Source: Variovorax flavidus
Lineage (GTDB): Bacteria; Pseudomonadota; Gammaproteobacteria; Burkholderiales; Burkholderiaceae_C
Assembly (NCBI RefSeq): GCF_030317145.1
Contig: NZ_JASZYE010000002.1
Coordinates: forward strand, 924,893 to 988,892
Reading direction: 5' to 3'
DNA length: 64,000 nt
Part shown: one piece after another, positions 57,310-64,000 of the stretch
Layout: the number at the start of each line of letters is the position of its first letter
Numbering within the stretch: the first letter of the stretch is position 1
The notes under the pieces: generated by a model
What the model saw: the letters and a program-made list of their open reading frames with translations, nothing else
Told to the model about the DNA's origin: nothing
Database searches by the model: none
Translations under genes and position numbers: made by a program

Positions 57310-58745
57310 CAGTGTGCCTCCGGAGCTCGGTAGTGAGTCCCCAGCGGCTTGAGGAGGTCGTACTGGTGATTGAACGCCTCTTGAATGCGGGCTCGAATGA
57401 TTTGAACTTCGTCGAGCAGCTGCTGGACGAGTGACTTATGCGTGCTCAGCGCCGCTCGGTCTGCCGCTGTCGAGAAATCCGGGAAGGGGAGCTCGCGCAG
57501 CGTCGGCTTCTGGTCGAAGTACCTTGGGCGCATCAAGCCATCTCGGTGGAGCTCGTTCTCGCTGCGAAATTCGCTCAGGAGGGCCGCCATTGAGTTGTCG
57601 GCGTCTTGCAGGGCAGTCTGCAGGCGAAGGGACGCGGCGTCCTTGTCCTCGATGCGCGATTCGTACACGGCAATCGTGGCTTGCGCATCTTTCAAGGCCT
57701 TGTCGAGCCGGTCCAGTTCTTCTTGCTTGAGCTCCTCCAGCTCTGCGCGCAGGTGGTCCAGTTCTGCGTCATAGTCCTCGACCACCTCCTGCGTACGCCG
57801 GGAAATTCGCCCGTAGCCTGGGTACGGGTCGTCTGTCGCATACCCGTCGAAGAGGGCGATGAGACCGAAGACGCAGCTGAGGGCGAACAACCCCCAGGAA
57901 ATGAGGTCATGAGGGAAGGCGCCACTGCGCAAAGCCTCGTAGGCTGTCTTGGCCGGCTCTGCTGCTTCCGACGTCAGTGCATCCCGGAAGTGGGCGATTC
58001 CAAAACCGACGGTAACGATGAGAGCCAACGCGACGAACGTGGCAAGCATGCCCAGTGCTTTGATGCCCGGGTTTCGATGATGGACGTAGCGGATGAGGAA
58101 CTTGCCCATCAAGAACGCGACGAGCACGTTGACAGCGGCCGAGGCTATTGCGATGAGAAATCCCCCGATAAGGCCGGAGTCCAGCCCATGGGAAAAGAAG
58201 CCAGCGTTCAGAACTCCCTCTACCGCCATGACCACAGCCACGACGGAATACATCATGAAGAGCTTGGTGCCGTTGGGCCAGCGGGCTTCGCGGTCCAGGC
58301 GGTGAGCTGCGCGGAACCTGTCAAGCTCGGCTTGGGCGTTGTGCGCAGAGTTGGCCAGGGCTCGAAGGTCGCCGTCCCGCTCGCTGAGGGTCGTTTCGGC
58401 GAGGCGTCTGAATTCCTGGTCGGCGTTCAGGGCGCGGTTGACGTCAGATGCGACGCGAAGCTTGCCCAGGTCCAGGCTCAACAGGTTCAGACGGGCGACG
58501 GCCCAGTCAAAGTAGCCTTGACGGTATGTCTCAACCTTTTGGACGACGGCCGCCTCCGGACCAGATAGGCTCTGAGCGTCGGCCGCCGGAATCCCGCCGG
58601 CTCCCAGTCGCCGGGCTTGCTCCTTGAGCTTGAGCTCCTCAGACAGCTTGGCGACATTGATGCGGTGTAGGTCTGGGTGTCGAGGTGCGGGAGCCGACTG
58701 ATTTGATGATGTTGCCCAGCGTTTAAGGCGGTCAAAAAGCCACAT
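57309..58745 (-). CDS. Four-helix membrane protein with coiled coils, first gene of motor-like operon
   Basis: 478 residues from ATG 58745 (AGGA 5 bases upstream). Soluble ~175-residue N-terminus; hydrophobic helices at about 180-200, 207-230, 243-268 and 300-318; then a long coiled coil (DAELDHLRAELEELKQEELD) and a globular end. No family I can name. It could act as sensor or scaffold for the MotA/MotB-like pair. Stop overlaps the vWA-like start. Confidence 0.65.
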   Translation of the reverse strand: MWLFDRLKRWATSSNQSAPAPRHPDLHRINVAKLSEELKLKEQARRLGAGGIPAADAQSLSGPEAAVVQKVETYRQGYFDWAVARLNLLSLDLGKLRVASDVNRALNADQEFRRLAETTLSERDGDLRALANSAHNAQAELDRFRAAHRLDREARWPNGTKLFMMYSVVAVVMAVEGVLNAGFFSHGLDSGLIGGFLIAIASAAVNVLVAFLMGKFLIRYVHHRNPGIKALGMLATFVALALIVTVGFGIAHFRDALTSEAAEPAKTAYEALRSGAFPHDLISWGLFALSCVFGLIALFDGYATDDPYPGYGRISRRTQEVVEDYDAELDHLRAELEELKQEELDRLDKALKDAQATIAVYESRIEDKDAASLRLQTALQDADNSMAALLSEFRSENELHRDGLMRPRYFDQKPTLRELPFPDFSTAADRAALSTHKSLVQQLLDEVQIIRARIQEAFNHQYDLLKPLGTHYRAPEAH

Positions 58746-58870
58746 TCGTATCCTGCGCTCGCACTTTGGAGATTGGGGCGCAGTGTTACGCCTGTAACAG
58801 TATTCTGCCCTGTAAACTGACAAAGTGAGCACCTTTGGTTACAGTTTCTGGAAGAAGCGTGATATTGGAC
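58746..58870 (-). promoter_or_regulatory. Promoter/operator region of motor-like operon
   Basis: TGTTACGCCTGTAACA (58784-58799) is a 6-bp-arm dyad 39 bases upstream of the first start. Further GTTAC/GTAAAC words lie at ~58812 and ~58838. On the minus strand TTGTCA is a plausible -35. Candidate autoregulatory site. Confidence 0.4.
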
Positions 58871-58949
58871 CGGGCACGTCGCGGTCGGGTGTGCTGTCTG
58901 TGGCACACAGTCCAACTAACGTCTGCGGCGGTTCGCGCGTGGGCTGAGT

Positions 58950-58965
58950 TCGGCCAAGAGCGGTC
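58950..58965 (+). repeat. Cassette-array repeat, copy 2
   Basis: TCGGCCAAGAGCGGTC, upstream of the motor-like operon; with copy 1 it flanks that operon. Confidence 0.55.
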
Positions 58966-59074
58966 GGTGGACGAGATCGTCTGATTCCAGCTAGGCTGCT
59001 ACGTGACTTCGCGGCTACAGTCGGCCGCAATCTATGAAATCAAGTTTTAAGAACGACTTTTCCCTTTTCTGGTC

Positions 59075-59263
59075 TTGGTGCCTGTGTTCACTTTCTTCCT
59101 TGTCGGAGCTTTGCTTGCTTTGCTGCTTTTGGCGAGAGGAAGCGGCAAACCGTGGTTGATGCTGCTTTGGGGAACGGTAGGTACGGTGATGTTTGGGCAC
59201 GCCATGCTCGCGAAAAGACATGAGGGTGACCGCGCCCGGGAAAGCGGATCCCCCGGACTATGA
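59075..59263 (+). CDS. Small two-helix membrane protein
   Basis: 62 residues with a TTG (or GTG at 59078) start. Two hydrophobic helices (VFTFFLVGALLALLLLARG and LMLLWGTVGTVMFGHAML) and a charged tail. Between two array repeats. Weak start and small size make this tentative. Confidence 0.4.
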   Translation: MVPVFTFFLVGALLALLLLARGSGKPWLMLLWGTVGTVMFGHAMLAKRHEGDRARESGSPGL

Positions 59264-59270
59264 GACGGCT

Positions 59271-59292
59271 GCCGGCCAGAAGCGGACTTTTG
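59271..59292 (+). repeat. Cassette-array repeat, copy 3
   Basis: GCCGGCCAGAAGCGGACTTT, with the related CCAATCTCAGAATGAAAT about 20 bases on. Confidence 0.6.
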
Positions 59293-59381
59293 AGCTTGCC
59301 GTCCAATCTCAGAATGAAATCTGTGAAGTCAGCTTCGTTGAGCGTCCGGGCCTGGTGTGACGGACGCGTGGTCGGTCCCTA

Positions 59382-59813
59382 CTACGCCGCTGCCGTCAAC
59401 TGCTTCTTCATGAAGTAGCGCGAGAACCCCGTCGGGTAGCCAGGAAGCTCGCCAAAGCACACATACCCAATACGTTCGTAGAACGTGCGCGCTTGAAATT
59501 CGAAGGTGTCGAGCCATGCGGAATGACAGTCACGCGCCATCGACTCTGCCTCGGCAAGTTGCAGGAGCTTGGTTCCAATCCCTTGGCCACGCAAACTGGC
59601 CGGGACAACGAGAAGTTGCGTGAAGAGCCAACCGTAGCCTGTGTAACCCCATAGGCCGCCGATGACCGCCCCTGCCTCATCCTTTATCTCTACCACGAGA
59701 GGACGACCCTTGCTAGGGCCCGCTTGGCTGTCGTTGTATGCAACGAGGGGAGCAAGAATGGATTTGCGAGTCTCCTCGTCTGCAACGTCCGTAAGGGCTA
59801 GTGTGTATTCCAT
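59382..59813 (-). CDS. GNAT N-acetyltransferase
   Basis: 143 residues. Acetyl-CoA site LLVVPASLRGQGIGTKLL (RxxGxG motif) near residue 75, followed by DTFEFQARTFYERIGYVCFG. Typical small cassette GNAT; acceptor unknown. One of few minus-strand genes in the array. Confidence 0.88.
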   Translation of the reverse strand: MEYTLALTDVADEETRKSILAPLVAYNDSQAGPSKGRPLVVEIKDEAGAVIGGLWGYTGYGWLFTQLLVVPASLRGQGIGTKLLQLAEAESMARDCHSAWLDTFEFQARTFYERIGYVCFGELPGYPTGFSRYFMKKQLTAAA

Positions 59814-59933
59814 GCTTCTGAGAACAGAGGTCGATTTGTGTGGCGCGCCCGTTCAAGAATGTGCAACCTCATCACGCGGCGCGGTCGCCGGCATCGTATC
59901 AGCGGCCTCGGGCATGGTTGCAGCTATGGCAGG

Positions 59934-59991
59934 ATGCGGCCATGACCGGACGTTCACAGGCACCTCAGAATTCGCGGGAAAGCGGACCTTC
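59934..59991 (+). repeat. Cassette-array repeat, copy 4 (two-part)
   Basis: GCGGCCATGACCGGACGTTC, then CAGAATTCGCGGGAAAGCGG-ACCTTC: both blocks in one copy, the second carrying its own AGCGGAC-TTC. Confidence 0.6.
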
Positions 59992-60081
59992 GCGGCGCGC
60001 GCACAACGGTTCGGTTGAACGTCGAGCGCGCCTGTTCTGAAGCGGGTGCACACAAACTCGCCGTCATGAAAATAGGCCGAG

Positions 60082-60444
60082 ATGAATACCCGAGAGCATC
60101 TTTCACAGGCAGAGTACGGAGACTTCCAGTCGCGCCGGAGGCGAGTAGTAGCTGGGTTTTGCGCAATCATCTCGTATGCCGTCTTGTTGGCTGTTCTGAA
60201 GCACGTATTGCACGCTGAACCAAATCTTGCGCTCCTGCTGGCATGCGGATTTGCAATCGGCATATGGGCGTTGTTTCAATTGTTCGGCTTTAAGTGCCCG
60301 CGGTGCGGGACGATACCGATGATGACGAGGACATCGTTTGGCACGGGGAGCGTGTCGGCGACAAGCTTTGTTGCTCTTCATCCGAAGAGGTGCCTGAAGT
60401 GCGGTGTGCGTTTTGCCCGTCCTCAGGAAGGCGAGCAGCCGTAG
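60082..60444 (+). CDS. Small membrane protein with zinc ribbon
   Basis: 120 residues. Two helices (VVAGFCAIISYAVLLAVL and ALLLACGFAIGIWALFQLFG) followed by a ribbon with CPRCG and CLKCG 31 residues apart. Not recognised further. Confidence 0.6.
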   Translation: MNTREHLSQAEYGDFQSRRRRVVAGFCAIISYAVLLAVLKHVLHAEPNLALLLACGFAIGIWALFQLFGFKCPRCGTIPMMTRTSFGTGSVSATSFVALHPKRCLKCGVRFARPQEGEQP

Positions 60445-60452
60445 AGCCTCTT

Positions 60453-60470
60453 GCGGCCAGAAGCGGTCAT
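60453..60470 (+). repeat. Cassette-array repeat, copy 5
   Basis: GCGGCCAGAAGCGGTCAT; CACAGAAATTCTCGC follows at 60481. Confidence 0.55.
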
Positions 60471-60564
60471 CCAGCCTCGGCACAGAAATTCTCGCACACT
60501 GCTCTCCAGCCAACACCGCTTGGCTGCTGGGAACCGTAGTTCAACAGGCGCGAAAATCACCTCT

Positions 60565-60912
60565 ATGCGAACTCGTTCTTGCCTCGTTCTTTCGGTCTTC
60601 GTCCTCTGCGGTTTTGCGGCAGCACAGTCAACGATGAATCTGCCAGTTGCCTCAAAGCGACTGGAATGCACGCCTCGCTACCCCGCAGAGGCAAAACGAA
60701 ACGGCCTGGAAGGGGAAGTTCTCACGAAAGTTCTGGTCGAGCCAACGGGCAAGGTGTCAAAGGTCGAGCTAATCCAAAGCAGCGGCTTTGCGGTCTTGGA
60801 CCGTGCCGCGATGGAAACTACCAAATGCTTGGTTTATGAGCCCGGGACGATTGACGGTGTACCCACCTCTATGTGGACGGATTTTCCGTTGAACTATCGA
60901 CTCGAAAAGTGA
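60565..60912 (+). CDS. TonB C-terminal domain protein
   Basis: 115 residues with signal peptide (MRTRSCLVLSVFVLCGFAAA). The mature part is a TonB C-terminal fold: PRYPAEAKRNGLEGEVLTKV, LIQSSGFAVLDRAAMETTK. Without the usual N-terminal anchor and Pro-rich arm it cannot transduce energy; likely a periplasmic stand-alone domain. Confidence 0.75.
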   Translation: MRTRSCLVLSVFVLCGFAAAQSTMNLPVASKRLECTPRYPAEAKRNGLEGEVLTKVLVEPTGKVSKVELIQSSGFAVLDRAAMETTKCLVYEPGTIDGVPTSMWTDFPLNYRLEK

Positions 60913-60927
60913 TTGTCTACAGCCGGC

Positions 60928-60970
60928 GTCGGCCAGGAGCAAACAGTCGGGGCTCCGCCAGAATTCCGGC
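60928..60970 (+). repeat. Cassette-array repeat, copy 6
   Basis: GTCGGCCAGGAGCAAACAGT then GCCAGAATTCCGGCTC: degenerate core, clear second block. Confidence 0.5.
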
Positions 60971-60997
60971 TCTACCATCCACGTCCAGACTCGACCA

Positions 60998-61318
60998 ATG
61001 CGCCGTGTGCTCTTTATCTGCAGTAGGAATAGGCTCCGCAGCCCCACCGCCGAGAGCATGTTCGCGGCCCCCGGCATCGAGACGGACTCCGCTGGTCTCG
61101 CGCCCGACGCAGACTGCGTACTGAGCGCCGAACAGGTTCAATGGGCGGACCTGATTTTCGTGATGGAGAAGCAGCACCGAGTGAAGCTCAGGCAGAGGTT
61201 CGCAGCGTCCTTGCAGGGAAAGAAAGTCGTGTGCCTGGATGTTCCCGACCGCTTCCAGTTCATGCAGCCTGAACTCGTCACGCTACTGCAGCAGAAGGTC
61301 GGCCAACACTTGCGTTAG
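60998..61318 (+). CDS. Low-molecular-weight tyrosine phosphatase-like protein
   Basis: 106 residues. P-loop FICSRNRLRSPTAE keeps the CX5R geometry (Cys 8-9, Arg 15) but lacks the usual CxGNxCRS pattern; the acid loop reads CLDVPDRFQFM. This matches a short LMW-PTP-like family widespread in accessory DNA. Catalysis likely but substrate unknown. Confidence 0.75.
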   Translation: MRRVLFICSRNRLRSPTAESMFAAPGIETDSAGLAPDADCVLSAEQVQWADLIFVMEKQHRVKLRQRFAASLQGKKVVCLDVPDRFQFMQPELVTLLQQKVGQHLR

Positions 61319-61397
61319 CGAGATTCCGAGGCGTAATCGAGCGGCAAATGCAGTCAGAACCGGTCTGCAGCCATACCCTCAAACAACAGGAGCGAAC

Positions 61398-61655
61398 GTG
61401 GTCTTCCTCGCAATCACCCCCAATGGCCTGAAGGAAGCGTTGCGTCTAGCGGCGGATTCGGGTCCTCCGATCTGGTGCGGCTCGGATGCCATTTCAGAGC
61501 AAGCCTACGGCGCTCAGAAGGCGAAAGGCCTGTCGCGCTTCATCTATCCGCTGGGAGCGCGCGACCCGCTCGTCTTGGAGGGCGCGCTCGATACCATCGA
61601 CCAGCATCACCCCGGTGAGGTCGTTTGGGTTGAAGCCCCAGCGTCGGCGGACTGA
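61398..61655 (+). CDS. Small conserved hypothetical protein
   Basis: 85 residues from GTG 61398 with AGGAGCG 4 bases upstream. VVFLAITPNGLKEALRLAAD and GPPIWCGSDAISE; compact alpha/beta. I recall similar cassette proteins, no function. Confidence 0.55.
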   Translation: MVFLAITPNGLKEALRLAADSGPPIWCGSDAISEQAYGAQKAKGLSRFIYPLGARDPLVLEGALDTIDQHHPGEVVWVEAPASAD

Positions 61656-61681
61656 CCGTGCCCGGCCGGCTAACTGCCGCC

Positions 61682-61703
61682 ACCGGCCAGATGCGGACCT
61701 TCG
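61682..61703 (+). repeat. Cassette-array repeat, copy 7
   Basis: ACCGGCCAGATGCGGACCTT. Framed by GCTAAC (61669) and GTTAGT (61718), the only copy with an attC-like outer pair. Confidence 0.55.
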
Positions 61704-61818
61704 ATGCTGCCGCCCGTTTGTTAGTCCGAGGCCCCGATGCGGCTTGCTGAAGTCACTTGGCACAATCAGACGTCAGCGCCATCAAATAGATGCACCTTCG
61801 TGCGCTCAAAGGAATCGT

Positions 61819-62853
61819 TTGGACAGTTCGTTGTTGACACGCCTGCTCGCGGCCGAATCCTTGATGGAAGCAATCTCGAAGAACGCCGACCTCGCCGGCG
61901 CTCAGCTGCTTTCCGCGACCGCGAGACCCATCGACGCCCCCGGCTACCTTTCCGACTTGGTCGGCGTGACGCTGGCGTGGAATGCAACGACCAGCCTTCC
62001 TACGCAAGCTGTATTGAAGGCCTCACATGTCGGATTTGGGCGGGAGGAACTGCCGTTCTACCAGACCATCTCGGGACGGCTGAACTGCCCCGTCGTTCCC
62101 CAGTACTTCGCCGGCGGGACCGATGAACTGACAGGGCGAACGTGGCTGTTGATGGAGGATTTGTCCGGCTCGCACGAACGCCCCAGCGAAGCCCCATTGC
62201 CGCCGACTTTTGCGCGAAGCACAAAGCTGGTCGAAGCGTTGGCACAGTTTCACGCCGCTGGATGGAACAATGTCGCCTGGCACGACGCCGGCCCCACGCT
62301 TTGGCAAAGACTTCGGGCGTCAGAGTGGCTGGAACCGGCTTCAGAGCGCTTGTTCAACCAGGCAGGTGATGCTCTGGATAGCCGAGCAAGGGGCGTGTAC
62401 GCACGATTCCTGAGTGACTTCGCGACGCTGGTGGAGCGCTCCGAACAACTGCAAGGGAAAACCTTGGTCCACGGCGACGCACATGTCTGGAACTGGATGC
62501 TGCCGCGAGATGCCGCGCTTGGCATACCGAAGCTCATTGACTGGGACGGCTGGCATGTCGGTGTCGGCGTCTGGGACCTTGCCTACATGATGGCTCTGCA
62601 ATGGGACCGAGAGGTTCGTCAGCGCTTCGAGAATCACCTGCTCGACCGCTACCACGCGGCGCTGGCGGCTTCAGGCGTGAGCGGGTACTCGCGCGAGGCG
62701 CTTCAGGAAGACTATCGGCTCGCGGTGCTTCTTCACCTGCGCACGCCTATCGCCCGATTTGCCAGGAAGATGTCGGCCTACGTCTGGTGGCCTCAGCTTG
62801 TTCGGATTCAGCATGCGGTGGAAGACCTCGGCTGCATTGAGATGTTGAGCTGA
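61819..62853 (+). CDS. Aminoglycoside phosphotransferase-fold kinase
   Basis: 344 residues from TTG 61819 (AAAGGA 5 bases upstream; ATG 61864 is the alternative). Lys of VLKASHVGFGREE, catalytic loop LVHGDAHVWNWML, metal motif LIDWDGWHVGVGVWDLAYM. The last two match the APH/choline-kinase-like small-molecule kinases (EcKinase-like branch). Substrate unknown; resistance should not be assumed. Confidence 0.82.
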   Translation: MDSSLLTRLLAAESLMEAISKNADLAGAQLLSATARPIDAPGYLSDLVGVTLAWNATTSLPTQAVLKASHVGFGREELPFYQTISGRLNCPVVPQYFAGGTDELTGRTWLLMEDLSGSHERPSEAPLPPTFARSTKLVEALAQFHAAGWNNVAWHDAGPTLWQRLRASEWLEPASERLFNQAGDALDSRARGVYARFLSDFATLVERSEQLQGKTLVHGDAHVWNWMLPRDAALGIPKLIDWDGWHVGVGVWDLAYMMALQWDREVRQRFENHLLDRYHAALAASGVSGYSREALQEDYRLAVLLHLRTPIARFARKMSAYVWWPQLVRIQHAVEDLGCIEMLS

Positions 62854-62875
62854 GCGCGAGCACTTTGCGGCACAA

Positions 62876-62957
62876 GCCGGCGAGAAGCGGAACGGTCGGA
62901 CGAAGCGCGTGCGCACTGACCACGTAGCAGGCAACAATCGGCCAAAAGCAGCCGGTC
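62876..62957 (+). repeat. Cassette-array repeat, copies 8 and 9
   Basis: GCCGGCGAGAAGCGGAACGG at 62876 and TCGGCCAAAAGCAGCCGGTC at 62938, two degenerate copies in tandem. Confidence 0.5.
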
Positions 62958-63014
62958 GGTACAGTGCCATGATTGGCCGACACACCGAGACCACAAGCCG
63001 CACCTGGAGCTTCC

Positions 63015-63329
63015 ATGCCTGTTTTTAAGTACCCCGTGCCTCGCTTGGCGGCGCAGGCCGTGAGTGACTGGTCAGAAGAGCTTGGCGCTCACTTGGGCTG
63101 CCCTGCCGTCGAGGTGCGCGAGCGCTCCGAAGCGGTCATGAGATTTCCCTTGGAGACGGTTCGCATGGAGCTGATGGACGGTTCCTCGGTGGAGTTCAGG
63201 TGTGCGTTCTTTATCGTGAGCGATACGAAGAAAGCGGTCGCCGTGTTTACGGAACACTGCGGCCATCACGTTTTCCCGTATCACGAGGCCAAGGTCTTCA
63301 TCGACGGCCGGCTCGTTTATGAGCAGTAG
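63015..63329 (+). CDS. Hypothetical protein
   Basis: 104 residues from ATG 63015 with GGAG upstream. MPVFKYPVPRLAAQAVSDWS start; beta-rich C-terminal half (FIVSDTKKAVAVFTEHCGHH). Not recognised. Cytosolic. Confidence 0.55.
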   Translation: MPVFKYPVPRLAAQAVSDWSEELGAHLGCPAVEVRERSEAVMRFPLETVRMELMDGSSVEFRCAFFIVSDTKKAVAVFTEHCGHHVFPYHEAKVFIDGRLVYEQ

Positions 63330-63351
63330 CTGCGGCGAGGCTACGACGGCA

Positions 63352-63408
63352 CCCGGCCAACACCGGACGTTCGGAGCCAAGGCAGAATTCGCCCGCAACC
63401 GGACCTTC
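63352..63408 (+). repeat. Cassette-array repeat, copy 10 (two-part)
   Basis: CCCGGCCAACACCGGACGTT, then GCAGAATTCGCCCGCAACCG-GACCTTC. With copy 4 the best-preserved example. Confidence 0.65.
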
Positions 63409-63416
63409 AACCAAGA

Positions 63417-63737
63417 ATGAACGCAGCCCAATTTGTCGAGAACTGGAACGACCTCAAGAAGGAAATGCTTGAGGCGTACATGGGAGACAGCGGCACTACC
63501 GTGGTCGCAGGTCAAATCGAGGCCATGGGCCTGTCGGGCGAACAGCGCAACCAACTGCGCGCTGTACTAGACGGTGTGCTGCGGGACACGATGTACACGT
63601 TGCTGCTTGGCCTAGACGGTGCTGCCAGCATTGGCCGAGACCAGCAGAGATTCACGATTGTTGATGAAGGCGGCAACGTTGTCGGTCCCATTGAAGAGGA
63701 AGCATGGAAATGCTTCCATGGCACCGCAAGTTCTTAG
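63417..63737 (+). CDS. Hypothetical protein
   Basis: 106 residues, mostly helical (NWNDLKKEMLEAYMGDSGTT), then a short beta pair (FTIVDEGGNVVGPIEEEAW). Similar small proteins occur in toxin-immunity style arrays; no name given. Confidence 0.55.
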   Translation: MNAAQFVENWNDLKKEMLEAYMGDSGTTVVAGQIEAMGLSGEQRNQLRAVLDGVLRDTMYTLLLGLDGAASIGRDQQRFTIVDEGGNVVGPIEEEAWKCFHGTASS

Positions 63738-63738
63738 A

Positions 63739-63790
63739 ACGGCCAAGACCGGCTGTTCAGCCTCAGGGCAGAATTCGCCCGATAGCAGTC
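63739..63790 (+). repeat. Cassette-array repeat, copy 11 (two-part)
   Basis: ACGGCCAAGACCGGCTGTTC, then GGCAGAATTCGCCCGATAGC. Confidence 0.6.
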
Positions 63791-63835
63791 ATGCAAGGCG
63801 GCGCGATGGGCGACGCCGATACACGAGGAGAGCCG

Positions 63836-64000
63836 ATGGCAGTCGGAGTGACGGTGGGTTCAATCACGGACGAGCTCGGTGCGCCGTCGTTCGTGCATTC
63901 GTTCTTCTCAACCATCAGCGCGCATTGCGAACCCACTGGCTGGGGCAGCCGCTTCCCCCACCTGATGAACGAGCTCTACCAAGGCCGTTTGCCGCACGTG
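63836..64000 (+). CDS. Imm70-like immunity protein, 3' end cut by window
   Basis: 55 residues visible from ATG 63836 (GAGGAG 5 bases upstream; an in-frame ATG at 63791 is less likely). MAVGVTVGSITDELGAPSFV, FFSTISAHCEPTGWGSRFP and LMNELYQGRLP follow the Imm70 family pattern as I recall it. Usually protects against a polymorphic toxin; no toxin is visible here. Confidence 0.6.
   Translation, partial: MAVGVTVGSITDELGAPSFVHSFFSTISAHCEPTGWGSRFPHLMNELYQGRLPHV

Larger units (their letters stand above)
34321..64000. mobile_element. Tn7-like transposon inserted in comM (right end not in window)
   Basis: One end abuts comM at 34,320/34,321; TnsA, TnsB, TnsC and two TniQ-type proteins lie at 39.0-46.0 kb. 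Insertion in comM by a tniCABDE-type set is the hallmark of Tn6022/AbaR-like elements. At least 29.7 kb of cargo is visible. Because neither the other end nor the 5' part of comM is seen, the outer limit and whether the whole 52-64 kb region belongs to the same element are unknown. The first cargo genes (34.9-36.9 kb and 38.6-39.8 kb) are visibly more AT-rich than the backbone. Confidence 0.8.

Noticed and set aside
52964..58745. Labelling the motor-like operon Zorya type I, II or III
   Set aside because: Only the ZorA/ZorB plan is matched. No ZorC, ZorD helicase, ZorE HNH or other known Zorya partner is present.
61819..62853. Annotating the APH-fold gene as an antibiotic resistance gene
   Set aside because: Only general kinase motifs are visible; nothing points to aminoglycosides.
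52655..63790. Calling the array a classical integron
   Set aside because: No integron integrase is visible and only one repeat copy has an attC-like outer pair.

Overview
The window is GC-rich, mostly protein-coding DNA from a betaproteobacterium of the Burkholderiales, most likely Comamonadaceae of the Variovorax/Ramlibacter type. The evidence is the split two-gene MetH, the HutF/HutG-type histidine pathway, the Liv-type transporters, and a GC-rich intergenic repeat (C-run, CGCGCACTTCGTGTCGCTTC, C-run) present in at least four clear copies. I see no rRNA, tRNA or CRISPR array.

Chromosomal backbone (1-34.3 kb). The order is: end of a histidine-utilisation cluster (hutI, hutF, hutG and a HisC-like aminotransferase); the two halves of cobalamin-dependent methionine synthase, separated by an SH3-domain envelope protein and a LysR/PACE-efflux divergon; a three-gene polyprenyl-sugar/glycan cassette (GT39-like, GT2, GtrA); then an ~18 kb catabolic cluster (14.3-32.3 kb). 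I read that cluster as nicotinamide/nicotinate breakdown. Nicotinamidase and a NicAB-type molybdenum dehydrogenase with cytochrome c domains make 6-hydroxynicotinate. A 6-hydroxynicotinate reductase-like Fe-S protein and an enamidase-like amidohydrolase would then carry out the reductive ring opening best known from anaerobes. A ferredoxin-NADP reductase, a TetR regulator, a branched-chain-type ABC transporter, two AA_synth-family proteins, a UPF0280 protein and an FAH-fold protein sit in the same two divergent transcription units. An MFS transporter follows, then the 3' part of comM.

Accessory island (34,321 to the end). comM is cut at 34,320/34,321 by a Tn7-like (Tn6022/AbaR-like) transposon. 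Its other end and the 5' half of comM are not in the window. Between the visible end and the transposition genes lie a cytosolic-looking S8 protease with a small I9-like partner, and a TIR-domain gene carrying an in-frame stop. The transposition set is TnsA, TnsB, TnsC and two different TniQ/TnsD-like proteins, followed by a convergent Lon-like AAA+ ATPase. A second mobile module follows: large serine recombinase, two ParB/RepB-like proteins and a small Cys-rich protein, with tightly overlapping genes.

From about 52 kb onward the DNA is a cassette-like string of small genes separated by copies of a shared intergenic repeat (core GGCCA-N2-AGCGGAC-N-TTC, often followed by GCAGAATTCGCCCG). Cargo includes a GNAT, a zinc-ribbon membrane protein, a TonB-like protein, an LMW-PTP-like protein, an APH-like kinase, an Imm70-like immunity protein and several unknowns. 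Within it is a minus-strand five-gene operon (58.75 to 52.96 kb): a four-helix/coiled-coil membrane protein, a vWA-like protein, a MotA/ExbB/ZorA-like long-coil protein, a MotB/ZorB-like single-TM protein and a secreted-type SNase nuclease. It resembles a Zorya-type membrane motor without any known Zorya effector and is the best candidate here for an undescribed system.
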